Shown: positions 33,227 to 44,853 of the stretch, in pieces
Position numbering within the stretch: the first letter of the stretch is position 1
How the letters are laid out: each line of letters starts with the position of its first letter
NCBI GenBank assembly: GCA_017607445.1
Contig: JAEVHH010000002.1
Coordinates: 310,001-374,000, forward strand
Direction of reading: 5' to 3'
DNA length: 64,000 bases
Origin: Histoplasma ohiense
Taxonomy: Eukaryota; Ascomycota; Eurotiomycetes; Onygenales; Ajellomycetaceae
Notes under the pieces: generated by a model
Databases searched by the model: none
Seen by the model: the letters and a program-made list of their open reading frames with translations, nothing else
Told to the model about the DNA's origin: nothing
Made by a program: the position numbers and the translations under genes

Positions 33227-34861
33227 TTAGAAGTCCTCCACGCGCCGTTCCGCTATCTCTTTTGGAGAGGCAAGCACCCATCCATCTCTACCAGCCACCT
33301 TGAGAATGCCTTCCTGAAGAGCCCACTCTCTCAACGCAACATCTTCGCCGGTTTCTACGTCGCGATTTTCGTAGTGTTTACCAACATGCTCCATGCGATC
33401 ATCCCAACAGTAGCTACCGGAAAACTCCCGGTAGCAGAAGTTACACATACTCTGTCGTGGAGCTTTCCGCCGCTCAATCCAGCACCTCTTGCGCACATCC
33501 TCTAAGCTCTTGTCAAAGGCATCTTGATCAAGCTTTTTGGGTGACACTCCGTTAGATGACGCCCATGGAGAATGCATACGTCGCTGGTGCTGCGTGAAAA
33601 GGTCCTTGCGGTTGAAGTCATTGGGGGAGCGCGGTGGATGCGAAGATGAGGTTGGGATATCAGGCGATGAGGACGCCTGTAAGGTGGAAACATTGCAACA
33701 TCCCACGTCGCAACGATAAAAGCCAAGCTGGAGATGCTGAGATGAAACATGGCGTTTCCATTCGTTTTTGGCGGAGAAAGTGCTGTTGCAACCATATCGA
33801 GCAAATACGCAGATGAATTGACGATCGGCGGTCTTCTGCTGAGACTGAGAGGATGAATGACCTCGAATAGACTGCGCTGATTTTAGGCCGCGGCCCTGCT
33901 TTGACGTCCGCTTAGGACATGCACTGTTCCGCACTGAACCGCAACTGTCGTTTAATTTCCGTGGCGATGGAATTCTTCGTGGAGATTGAGTGGAATATTT
34001 CATCCGCTTATGAGGGGGCCTTCTCCGTTCTGCTGTGGGAAACTGGTCGGATTGAATTTGGGCTGTTGGCGAGTCAGTCCCGCCATCGATCTCACCCGGC
34101 AGCCCCCTATCTTCTTGCCCGTCTTGGTTTGCAAGAGAGGATTTGATAGTTCCAGGGAACGGGTTGTTAGCAGGGAGATTCGGATAGAAGGAAAATGACT
34201 GTCCATCCAACCCAATGCCAATTTCGAATTTTGTCTCTAGTTCTGGGTCTGGGTCAGGATAGTGTTGGACTTCCCGAAGGCTGACTGAGTGTTCACTTCC
34301 GCAGTAAGAGCCGTCTACGTTTGTGGAGGGGAAACAGTTCGATGGATCTCGATATTGGAAAGTATCACTGAGAGGGGAGGAAAATGAGCTGTAGCCTGTA
34401 GTGCATTGGGAGTCTCGGGATGTATACACATGGCCCCACGATTGTTCACTTAAACTTGAATCTGCTTCCGTCAGATCACCGCCGTATGATCCACCTGGGG
34501 ATTCGCATATCCATCTCAGACCGGGAGAAACACCAGATGCACTACCATCGCTCTCTCCCGATGGTGTGTTTAACGTGCCACATGTAGTTTGTGGATTCTC
34601 ATCTGCAACGGAAATTGGAGTGCAATCGTTGACAGACTTTACCCAGCATGGCAGCTGAGTCTTCTCCATGTATGCTGTTCTTGGCACTATGGCGTCTTGT
34701 CGGAGATCCTGGGTATCAACAACATCAGGATAGCTAGCTAGGGCTGTAACGGGGGCCAGAATCGTTGGATTTGTGAATGAGGAGTAGGAGTAACTCGAAT
34801 ATTCGAGGTCCGAAAAGCGAGTATGAGGAAGGTCAATGGGATAGAATACCTCAGCTTCCAT
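33227..34861 (-). CDS. C2H2 zinc-finger protein, 544 aa
   Basis: A single exon on the minus strand, ATG at 34861, 544 aa. The N-terminal 300 residues are Ser/Pro/Gly-rich with no clear fold. A basic stretch (HKRMKYSTQSPRRIPSPRK) looks like a nuclear localisation signal. Around residues 345-375 there is a finger FICVFARYGCNSTFSAKNEWKRHVSSQH with Cys-x-Cys spacing typical of fungal C2H2 fingers. A partial second cluster YRCDVGCCN...DLFTQHQRRMH follows, then a third, MCNFCYREFSGSYCWDDRMEHVGKH, near residue 470. The C-terminus (EWALQEGILK) recurs in fungal C2H2 proteins that follow this plan. Likely a nuclear DNA-binding regulator; targets unknown. It is tail to tail with the CYSTM gene. Confidence 0.85.
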   Translation of the reverse strand: MEAEVFYPIDLPHTRFSDLEYSSYSYSSFTNPTILAPVTALASYPDVVDTQDLRQDAIVPRTAYMEKTQLPCWVKSVNDCTPISVADENPQTTCGTLNTPSGESDGSASGVSPGLRWICESPGGSYGGDLTEADSSLSEQSWGHVYTSRDSQCTTGYSSFSSPLSDTFQYRDPSNCFPSTNVDGSYCGSEHSVSLREVQHYPDPDPELETKFEIGIGLDGQSFSFYPNLPANNPFPGTIKSSLANQDGQEDRGLPGEIDGGTDSPTAQIQSDQFPTAERRRPPHKRMKYSTQSPRRIPSPRKLNDSCGSVRNSACPKRTSKQGRGLKSAQSIRGHSSSQSQQKTADRQFICVFARYGCNSTFSAKNEWKRHVSSQHLQLGFYRCDVGCCNVSTLQASSSPDIPTSSSHPPRSPNDFNRKDLFTQHQRRMHSPWASSNGVSPKKLDQDAFDKSLEDVRKRCWIERRKAPRQSMCNFCYREFSGSYCWDDRMEHVGKHYENRDVETGEDVALREWALQEGILKVAGRDGWVLASPKEIAERRVEDF

Positions 34862-37800
34862 TTCGACGACGCCCGCGATTATTATAAATTCAAGCTGATA
34901 ACCTCAATATCGTGACATTCGAGGAAATACTTTTGGAGCTTGAGCAAAAAGATGACATTAACGTAGAAACACAACAAACATTAAACTACAACGGTCGTGT
35001 AAGTATTCGTCATGATTCATATCGGACATGAATTGAACAAGAAGGCGAAGGAAGGCGTGGTCTTCGGAGGACTCTTCTGGAGGGAAGATCTCTTAATATA
35101 AGGGAATTTCTTGTTGGATACTAACATCGACGCATGCGGCTTATAGTGAATCGAGAGCGACGTCAAGGAAATTCCAATCACTAAACTACTCGCGGAGCCG
35201 CAAAACGAGTAATAATAACCGCTTCGTCGAAAAAAATAAAAACAAAAATAAAAGCGAAAATTAAAATGAAAATAAAAACAAATTTCTGTCATTGCCTCTG
35301 GTCGAATCGAGTGAGGCTAGCCCCTGCATGGGCAGGACGCTGTCTTTGGGGGCTGATTTCCAAAAGTGGTTCGCCAGGTCAACTGGTATCGGCAGACACT
35401 GGCAAGTGAGCATTCAAACCCCTAGGACACAAGTATGAATGTCCGTGGCGCACGAAATCACCCAAAGCTCAGGAAACAGCCTGCAAGAGTGCTCTGAAGA
35501 GAAAGTCGGGGCGGAGATCGTCGTCAGGCTTCCAGATCTGCTCGGGAACCAAAGGAGACTCGGAGCTTTTTGTGTGCTCTGCTCGTGTTCATGAGAGCTA
35601 ATTGACCCATGATCTTCGCGTTGAGCTATTCTTAGAATCAGCATGGTGACCCCGATTAAAGCGGATTTACGTATCAGAGAGATAAATATACGTGAAGTAG
35701 AATCTCAGCACCTTCGCGAAAGAGGTTTCAGCCTCCAAGAGACTACATTTTGAGATTGAACACGGAGATTGCCATTATTGCACATGTCTCTTAGCAAAAG
35801 GCACAGGTTGCTCTCGCTCCCCTTCAGGGTGCGGGCTAGCGGTGGAGATTAGCAAGGATTGGAAACCCCGCCCCAAAAAGAAGAATAACGTGCCAGCTGG
35901 ACAGGAACTCCATATTGTGCTGGTACTAGCCATCTCGGGATTCGGGCCGCCTCCCTGCAGGTTGAACTGGATCACCATGGTGGGCCTGGGACCTATGGCT
36001 CGCATCCTGTCCCATGGATTCCAAGATTATCGCTCTGGGTCCCTCGTAATCGAAAATAGCTAGTGAGACAGGAGGAAACGAGGTTAAAAATGTTTGCTTC
36101 ATCGTAAAAATTGAGTACCAAATTCATTTTGTTGGCTCTAGCCTCTGGTTTTAGCATGTCACCAATTCATGCAAGGCAAACTGGTGCCTTTCCACTTGAG
36201 ACAAACCCGTTGGCACAGTTGACTGGGGGTTTTCGAAAGAAGGCTCTTGTTGGTTAACAGTGAAGCTTCCCCGCCAAAGGAACACCTGCTCCATGTTACA
36301 CTCAGCATCACCAGGCGCTTTTCATGCGCTCAGCCCAGGCGCCACTACGGCGCTATCAGTCCATGTCGGCTGATATTGGATGATGAATCAACTGTGCCAC
36401 TGGTGGCCACTGGGTAATTGTCAAGGATGATAATTCACTGGACCTCATTTGGCAAAACTGGCCCTGAAAGGTAGCGATCGGAGGGCATTTACCGTGTAAT
36501 TTGTAATTCTGATCCAGTAGGCCGTTCCCAATTATGGTTCTCTTCAAGACCAGAAAAAACCACCCACCAATTCTTTGATCCCGCACCCGCATAACACTAA
36601 AAGCTACCCTGCCTGTTTGGAAGAGGGTGATTCCCTGGGGCTCGACAGGAAGTTTTCGACAAGTTAATCTGTCTTTCCTCTTGAAAAACAGAATGCCTCG
36701 AATTCTGATATTCTCTCGGCTTCGAAGCTTAGCCAGCTTCTTTAAATGTAGAGTTTCAACATTTGGAAGTTTGTAACAGATGACACAACAAGGGTTTCCT
36801 ACTCTCCTCCCTGTTCGAGATCTGGATTGCTGCTGATCAATTTATCAGCTGCCGGCTGATATTGCCAGTTTACAAAAGGACAGCCAAGCAACCTACAGAA
36901 CATCGCAACAAGATCTCAGCAATCAAACCCTGAGAGAACATTGAATCTCAGGCCATTCTTTGGTCGGTGTGTATAAATGAGGCATCTAGGATGGTTGTAT
37001 CTCCTTCTTGGGACAAATTGCCTTACTGACGACGGCACAACAGCCAAGTAGCGAGGTATCTGATTGGTGTTCAACTTGCCTCCGATGTTGAGTTAGGCGC
37101 CTCCACTCAAACCTATTTGGGTATGACCTCTTCTGGCACGCCAAGGGCCCTTACTGAAAGAGTTTTATCGGAACCTGACTTGCATCGTGGCCGCCCGGGA
37201 AGGGAACGAACCCTGAGAGGAGCTGTTGCAGCCCGGATGTCGCAATGCCCGGTAGTCAACCATTATTGGCGAGAAAAAAGCCTCGCCGAGCTAGCCCCCA
37301 CGCTCAGGTAAAGCGCTGTGTGGCAGTGTGGGCCTGAGACTCCGAGACACCTTTTTATTCCGTTTTTATCCCCGCAATTATGTCATTGAGAGAATCGTTG
37401 GAGTTGATGCTCTGGGTGACGAAAATTCAAGGCTTCAACATACCACAGTCAATCTTTTTAAGCGAAAGAAAAGGACGCAGACATTTCGTTACCTATGCTA
37501 TACAGAATGACTAAACCGCGCTCATGACGGCTCCCATTAGATGCCTTTCTCGTTCGGTGAAAACAAAGCAACACAACAATAACCAACCCCTGAACAAGCA
37601 TGAGGAATCAGAGCCAAAGACTCTATTGTTTAAAAAAATAAAAATAATCACCCACTAAAGGTGAAGTCCACAAGCGGCAGATCCTCGTCCAATCATCTTC
37701 GCCAGAGGAGTCGCATAGTTGGGACGGGATCTTGGGTTGGGCGTGGTGGTGGTGGTTGAGGCCCTCCAGTCTGTCTGTCCCTTGTGAGGCTCAAGCGGTG

Positions 37801-38676
37801 ATTAATCCACTGATCGCCCACGAACTGGGTGCTTTACTCATCATCATCATCCTCATTCTCAGCGCAAATGCCAACGCCAAACGTTGTGAAGAATGGGGTG
37901 GAGTCGTCCTCCCCCGAATCGACTACCAGCAGAGTAGTCGGCTTAGCAGGAGCAAAAGCTTTAGTTTCTGTTGTCCTTTCTACTTGACTATGGCTCCAAA
38001 GTCAGAGTCCCCTCCCACAAAAATATCGTGGCAACAACGCGATTTTCAAGCCTAACGACAAATTTATCCTCAAGTGGAAATCAAAAACTGGACAGAATTC
38101 GTGCACTCGGAGGTTGCATTGGGAATAACCGATCATTTGGCAGCAAATAGCGATCCGGAATCGCCAGGTTGAAATGAGCTACTATGGAGGGCAATGTGAT
38201 TCAGATCTCAATAAAGCTTGTCAACTTTGAATTCGTGATAAGCATGACTTGATCTATGGAATAAGTTTACAAGCTTTCATCTCTGTAACCATTGCAGCGA
38301 GAACAGCTCTCACTTTTTACGTTTCCAGGACATTCGTCCGTTTCATGGTGTTGCCGGTAATCCTGTGAGGGTTATTTGTCGCATTGTCACGGTTATGGGC
38401 GCTGACCACAAGTCAGCTAGCTCATATGTCAAGAGGGAGGAGGACAAGGGCAGTGGAATTTCGATTAATTGTAGTGTATTTGAAATATAAGAAAGAAAAG
38501 AAAAGGAGAAAGAAAGAAAGAGAGATATATGCCACCCCGCTGGAAAATATACCACTGTAAACATCCCTTCCCTTTTATAGTCAAAGGTAGTACATGGTAC
38601 ACACAATGAGATAGAACTCCTCAGATAAGTATTTATGTATATATCTACAACAGCACTACCAATGGGCAATAAAAGC
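34862..38676. other. Long intergenic region, no gene named
   Basis: 3.8 kb. The part next to 34861 is the promoter of the C2H2 gene. At 35,230-35,285 an A-rich stretch of repeated AAAATAAAA units occurs. Several small open frames (35775-36005 minus, 37117-37311 plus, 37732-38055 plus) have no recognisable domain or consistent splicing. The last 300 bp is the likely 3' region of the lipase-family gene, with an AG-rich tract at about 38,489-38,525. I see no supported gene, though a noncoding transcript cannot be excluded. Confidence 0.45.
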
Positions 38677-40213
38677 TCATTGCAATTCTTTCCATACACT
38701 ACGTCTCAGGAGTTCGGCAAAATCCTCTAACACGTCGTCCTTTACACACTCCCAAATAACGCTCTTCACCTCCATTCCAACCTTCTCAATAGAATCTATA
38801 TCCCATATCACATCCAAATGCTCGTATTCCTCAATTACCCTCGAATGCACAACTCGGACATATGGTTCACGCCTGCCTTGCAGCCGCCGTAATAACCGAA
38901 TGCCATCAATTAACAGATCCTATCCTGCAATCCAAAGAGCTATGGGCGGAACACGGCCATCGTACCAAGCCGCATTCGCTACACCAGCATCTACATCAGT
39001 CGAAAGCGCGAGTCCGACAGCACTCAACCCATCCTCCATCTTCTTCTCTACGACATCTACCTCGTCGCGCGCATCTTCCTTGGCCTCTTGAGCCAATTGC
39101 TCCCTCGTGCTCAGGATGCATCCGTGGTCCGCAAAGCCGCCCCTACCTAGCCACCAATGCATGCACTCCGCGCTCGCGTAAATGGGGCTAAATCGGAAGA
39201 ATGGGGAACGAAGCCCACGATCCCAGAGGGAATCCGACCATTTGAACAGGTATGAGAACACCATGTAACCCATTGCAGCGTACAAATAAGTTGGGAGGAG
39301 AGTGCGAACGGTAAGAGTGAAGGGGATAAATGCGTGAATGCCAAAGATGAGCCGAAAAACAGTCGAAGGGATCAGGCGCATGAATTTCAGGTAGAATTTT
39401 TTGAGGAGAGGACCAGAGTAGGCGGCTGGGGAGAGTGCGCAGAAGATACTGATTTGGGAACCGAGTGACGGCTGGATATGTTTAGACAGTGAGAGGAATG
39501 TCTCTGCTGCGCCCTGAGAGTGACCGATGAGTGCTAGTTTCGGGAAGTTAGTCTCATACAAGACACGTGTGACGAGGGCTGGCAGGTCGAAGGTTGCCAT
39601 ATCCCTGATGGTCCAGGACCTGAAGCGTGGATCGGATGGAGTCAGGGAGATATGCTCTGGATGGAAGCGGTAACGATTGCCGCCTAGCCAGACATCGTAA
39701 CCTGATTTGGCCAGGAAGAAGGCAAGGCTATCGTCATCGTTGACACAAAATGCACCGGCGCTCTGCAACAGCCTTGGGAGCATTACAATAGGATATCTCC
39801 TGCCACCATCAGCAGAGGCGCTCTGCGGGTTAGATCTCGGTGTCTGTAAGGCACTTACTTGGAGGGTCTATACAGTTCCTATCACTAGAGGCTAACGGCG
39901 CGTATTCCTTTGGATCATATAGATGCCACAGAGGAATTACCGCGCCATCTTCTGTCTGAACTCTATGGCTTTCTGCATCCAGCCCAACCCGTCTGGCATA
40001 GTAGGGAATGTCACGAACAAGAGAGTCTTGGACACCTTCTAACAGCTCGAAGGGAGCTTTGGCAACGCCCACATTGCGCTCCTGGGCATCTCCTTCTGAT
40101 ACCGGAGTTGAGGCTTCAGATACTTGCTTCCGTTTCTCATCATCCCACGCACGCGCTTCTCTCTCCCTTGCTTCCTGCCGCAGGCGCTCCTCCTGCCAGA
40201 AGTGCCTATCCAT
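38677..40213 (-). pseudogene. Acid lipase/sterol esterase family gene with in-frame TAG
   Basis: An alpha/beta-hydrolase of the acid lipase/steryl ester hydrolase (Tgl1/Yeh-like) family. Exon 1 runs from about 40213 to 39855 and ends DPPSK; exon 2 runs from 39799. The frame-consistent join uses a weak GTGCCT donor. Motifs: LESVQ-like N-terminal lipase region (FELLEGVQDSL, DAESHRVQTEDGAVIPLWHL), then LLQSAGAFCVNDDDSLAF, GYDVWLGGNRYRFHPEH, the nucleophile GHSQGAAETF, and PPIALWIAG. Here a TAG at 38922-38920 stops the frame, yet 80 further codons stay open and keep family features (DLLIDGIRLL, VHSRVIEEYEHLDVIW, with the presumed catalytic His) to TGA at 38677. No intron can remove the stop without losing PPIALWIAG. 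As read, the product lacks the catalytic His. A sequencing error, strain-specific nonsense allele or readthrough are alternatives. The start is uncertain: the frame is open to 40408. Confidence 0.75.
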
Positions 40214-40862
40214 TTCTAGATCCCCGCCGAGAAGACGGCTATATAGCCTTCTTGTAGCAATCAAGCTACATCTGACAGGTAACCTATCGCGGCAGTTAGT
40301 GTGCAGGGCACATGAATTGTAGTATTCCGTGGTTATTGCCGGGCCAAATATTAAATAGAACTGGTCTATAGACCTTGTTTCAAGAACTTCGCACGAAAAC
40401 CTACTCAAAAATTAGAAAAGCTAATAGTTAATTAGTGACATTAAGCATCCAAATTGTGTGAGGACGCAATGATATGGCTATATGTTTCCACGTCGAAAAT
40501 ATGTCATTGACTCATTCACCTGTCACCCAAACCCTGCTAGATGAGACCGTTCAAATGGCTCCAGCAGCTTTGGGGTCATTGGCTGCTACAAATGTCGAAG
40601 GTCAAAACCCAGGTATATCTATAAATGAAAATGATAACTATATACAATAAAGCAAGAATGAAAATGGAGGGCCCGCAACTTGACGGCAACGATGCAGGAG
40701 GATAGGGCACCCTGGCCCGGGGGGGACGATAAAAGTAAAAGGAATGAGGAAAAGAGAAAAAAAAAAAAAAAGGAAAAATGACAAATTCTATTTGCTTTAT
40801 GTCTTAAAACTTTTTTTCAAAATGGTTTTTTCACCACGCCCGCCATGCAGACCCATTTCCAC
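40214..40862. other. Intergenic lipase-channel
   Basis: About 650 bp between the lipase 5' side and the channel gene 3' end. It may hold an upstream lipase exon that I could not place. It contains a 15-base A run near 40,760 and no other feature. Confidence 0.45.
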
Positions 40863-43800
40863 CTAACCCCTATCATCCGCCGGCGGTCTTCGACCCTGGT
40901 CCGAAGTAATATCATCCTGCGGGTTACGCAACGGAACACCGTCTGAACGCGGTTCCGTGTCAGTAAAATCATTGTGACGAGTTGGATTGTAGCGACCCTG
41001 TTCCATAAGCTCTGTTTCGGCCGTTTCCGGATCACCAAAGCGACTACGGGACCGATCTCTGCCTTCTCTGGAGCTCACAGAGCGGGTTCCCAATCGGGAG
41101 AAGAGGTGGTTGCGGTGAATGGATGACGACATGCTGCCACGGGTTGGGGTTAGGGTAGCGGGGTTGGGGAGGTAGGGGGGATGGGAATCACTAGAGGTGC
41201 GGGTAGTCGCGTGGGAACGGGACTGTTCAAGGGAGTCGAGACGGCGCTGAGCCTCTGCTTCGTCTTGTTCACGACGGCGGCGCTCTGCAGATTCGCGATT
41301 TGCATTGCGGATGATCTGGTTGACCCGGTTGCTACTTTGGCGGTCGTCGTGGATGTCAGACATCGAGTCTGCGGCGCTGAGTTCGGACAATCCGAGGGAG
41401 AAGTCGACGTGTTTTGACACTGATTCACCACGGCCACGTGCGCTGGAGGTCGTTCCGGCGCGGTTTCGGAGGATGGAAGGATGATGACCGATGCCCGTCG
41501 AGTGGGCACGGCCCAGACCTCCCAGTGCGTCACGGGATTCCGACGCCATGTGTGGATTGGCCGTTTCGGGCTCGGACGGTCCGGGCCCGGGGCCGGGTGC
41601 GTTCGTGCTGTCGTTATAGGTGGGTGGAGCTCCCTGGTGGTTGATGTGGTAAGGTAGATCATGCTTCGCGCCGATCGTGTTCATGCGCGGTCCTTCGATG
41701 CCCACCTCCTGGAGGACGAGCATGAGGGTACAGATGAACTTGTTGCGTCTCTGAAGTCGTAGCAATTCGTTTTGCCAATTTGATTTGTAAAAGAACACCA
41801 CATTGAGAGTGAGGGAATAATTTTCAGTCACCTGCCGCAGCTCGGTAAGGATTTTTCCTTGATATTCACGGTTCTCGGACCGTACAAATTCTGTAAGGCG
41901 TAATCGGAGGCTATCAATTTGCTGAATGGTGGTTCCGAATTTGATGACGATTGGAACGGCTTCGGCAAGCGCACCGCTTCGCCGTTGGTTCAGAATAAAA
42001 AGAGTGTTGAGGTAGCTGTTGGGTGCCTGCACCACGTGCCCTTCCATCTTCTTGAATTCTGTATATAGCAGCGCAATTTCTTTCACAAAATAGTCATCAC
42101 CAGTTAAAGTTGCGCCAGTATTTCCATATATAGAAACACGATCACCCACATCAAACGGGTGCTTGATGAAAACGAATACGATAGACTGAGGACAGAGCTT
42201 AGTTAAGCATAGCAAAATAGGTGCAATGGCAGCAAAGAGGAATAAATGGTCCTTACCTGCAGAAACTCCTGAGCTGTAGCAGAAAACAGCCAGGAGAGCG
42301 CCAGCAGCGTGGAACCGGCCGACGTCAAGACACCGGCCGTGGACGCAGAAATGAGGGACAAAAACACAAGGATGGTAATCACAATAACGATGAAGACAAA
42401 AACATTATCAAGCTTGGAAACCACAGAATCCAGATCCTTCAGAGATGCCGTGATGGACTTGCGCTCCCGGCCGATTTCCACGCAGACGGCCTCCAGTTCT
42501 TCCATAGAAATGTCACCGTTCATATCCTTGTCAAACATGGTGAAGGCAGCTTCCGCTTCGTCACTGTTGTCAAAGGCCGCCTTCAGGTCCCCAGAGAAGA
42601 TGGTATCGAATCCGTCGCGGACAAAAGTCCGATACATACGGCGGGCAAGAACCTGGCTGCCAGACGTGGTGCTTAAGAGCGTTAAAACGACTTGGTGAGG
42701 GTGGTTGCTTCTTGCCACCTTTTTGCCGGTGAAGTCACCTGCGACAGCTCCAGCTACGTCCCCAACCCTGCTCAATGCAGTTCGGGCAACCCGCTGGGCC
42801 ACACCAGCGTATTGCATTGGGGTTCTCATTCCGGAAGTCTGTTGCGGGGATTCCTCGAAGTCACAATCTTCCATTTTAATCTTTTCCTTTGAGTAAGCGT
42901 ATAGCTTGGCCATGCTCCCGATCTGGAATTTGTTGATTTCGATTCGATCTGCATACGTGCGTAGATGGAAGCTTATTGCGATCAATTGAATGATGATTTT
43001 CTCGATAAAATTGAGAGTTGCGCCGACGAAGACCGAAACGATAATTTTGTTAACGACGACCTCCCAAGACTTCGTCCCGCGGCTGCCGTCGATATGGTGA
43101 TTGGTCATGGTTGGTAAGAAGGAGATCTCGATTCCGAGCCACCAGAAGAAAAGGGTGGCGGGAAGTTCAAGTTGCTTCCCCATATCACGCCACTTTTTCG
43201 AGTTGTTGGTGAGGACGCTGGCGACCAGGCCCATGGGGATAGGAAGAAATTTGGCAACAATACGACCGGCCCAAAGAGTGAGCCAGACGATCTCCAGCCA
43301 GACGGAGAACCATAGCAATCGCACACCTCCAACATTGGCATCCGGATAAGCGAGCAAGCCGACCAACAGCGGGATTAGAAGGATCAAGACGAGCGGAGTG
43401 ATGTAGGTGAAGTAGCGGACCAGGAAACTAGACTCATGGACCTTTTTGAAAAACTTTGCCAGACTCGTGGAGGGATTTTCGGGCGGGTTGTAGATGGCGG
43501 CGTGTTCATGTAGAGGGTTTGTTGCAGCATCGAATTCGTCGACGGGTTCCGAACGTCGGGAACGTGTGGGAGTGATGGACAAGGGGCGGCCAGGCTTCTC
43601 ACGGAAAGAGAGCTTTTCCTCATTCGACACAACACGCTCTGCCTCCATCAAGGCCAATTCGTCATCTAGACGGTGGGCCAATTCCCTCTTGTGCGACCTT
43701 TGGGACGGTGAGGCGAGCGGGGGGTGGGATTCCCGCTCCGGGTCGATATGGACAGCCAGATGATCTGTTGTCGAATTTGGAGGCTGTGAGCTATCATTCA

Positions 43801-43894
43801 CCACTGTGCCATCCTCTGAAGAACTGTTATTCCGAACGCGTGCCTTCTCATTGAGCGCGTTCGTTTCACGGTTCTCGTCAGCAGGTGAAGCCAT
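40863..43894 (-). CDS. MscS-type mechanosensitive channel with EF-hand (Msy1/Msy2-like)
   Basis: Two exons on the minus strand, 43894-42257 and 42185-40863 (intron GTAAGG...CTCAG, 72 nt), give 986 aa. In fission yeast, Msy1 and Msy2 sit in the endoplasmic reticulum and limit calcium rise on hypo-osmotic shock. Visible: a disordered, charged N-terminus; about six hydrophobic segments (for example YITPLVLILLIPLLVGLLAY, LWFSVWLEIVWLTLWAG, VFVFIVIVITILVFLSLI and LLALSWLFSATAQEFLQ); an EF-hand loop DKDMNGDISMEE at residues 455-466; and the MscS beta domain KHPFDVGDRVSIYG with VQAPNSYLNTLFILNQRRSG. The splice site lies inside the pore-lining region, between EFLQ and SIVFVFIKHPFD. The last 250 residues are Ser/Arg-rich and disordered. 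Length and order match the fungal family. Confidence 0.93.
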
Positions 43895-44247
43895 ATTGAA
43901 ATAGATCGGCGTTTTGTAACCCTTTTATGTTACTGAGTTTTTGCCCTCTTATTCCTTCATTCACTGGTCGGGCTATATAAAGCCGTGAAGGCGAAGAGTC
44001 CGACCAAATGCGAAGGTAGTTACGAAGACGCAAAACGGGCGTGAGTTATAGCGCTAGATGCAACAAAACCTTTGACGTCCGTTGTATTCACGAGAAATAG
44101 AGAGCTGGAATAGCTGTGAATAAAGCCGATCGAGGCGACGCTGTAGTTGGGATGGGATAGATACTAATAGCTGTGACGGATTCGATGGGGGTCGAGAATT
44201 GGCAATGGCAATATGCAAAAGTAAAGACAATGAAAAAGAAAGAGCGA

Positions 44248-44250
44248 GAA

Positions 44251-44283
<33 letters not shown>

Positions 44284-44293
44284 AAAAAAAAAA
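44248..44293. repeat. Poly-A tracts
   Basis: Two long A runs (about 25 and 16) separated by GAAG, in the upstream region of the channel gene. On the minus strand these are T tracts in its promoter or leader. Confidence 0.9.
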
Positions 44294-44635
44294 GAAAATA
44301 AAGAAAAAAGAGGGGTGGGGACAATGAGAGATCGAAAACGAATGTTTCTAGAACTTGGACAAGCGAGGGAATAAGAAAGGAGGAGATGAGAAGACAAAAA
44401 GCCAGTCAATGGCAGGTGAAACGTTCGTGGAGAACTTTTTGGGAAGAGATGAGAAGAAACCTGTCCCAGTCCCATCCGGGTGGAGGCTGAGGGGTTTTAT
44501 TCCCTGCATCGCCGTCCCGCGTTCATGGGTCGAGACTGATGCCCAGCGAGCTAACGGCGGCAACGGCTTGACGAACTCGCAGCCACAGCATGCCCGCCAA
44601 GCCAGGTGAAGTGGGTTTGTTGGTGGAGGACAGTA

Positions 44636-44818
44636 GAAGACGGTGGAGGATGGTGGAGGATGGTGGAAGGAATGGTGGAGGTTGGTGGAGGTTGGTGGAG
44701 GAGGTCGGTGGATACAACAGATGAACAGCGGCGAGCTGTTATTCGTTGCTGGCAACAGAATCTGTCCTCTGGCGGCTCCACGGTCCACGGCTTGCGTGGT
44801 GCGTACTCTCTGACCGAG

Positions 44819-44852
<34 letters not shown>

Positions 44853-44853
44853 A
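44636..44853. repeat. GGTGGA minisatellite and (GTT)12 microsatellite
   Basis: 44,636-44,712 repeats GGTGGAGGATGGTGGAGG-like units of 10-12 bp. 44,819-44,853 is a GTT trinucleotide array of about 12 units. On the minus strand they would encode Pro/Ser-rich and poly-Gln or poly-Asn strings, which is why open frames appear here. Confidence 0.85.

Noticed and set aside
38943..38990. Possible GTACGA...GATAG intron that would skip the lipase TAG
   Set aside because: It would remove the conserved YDGRVPPIALWIAG segment, so it is unlikely to be a real intron.
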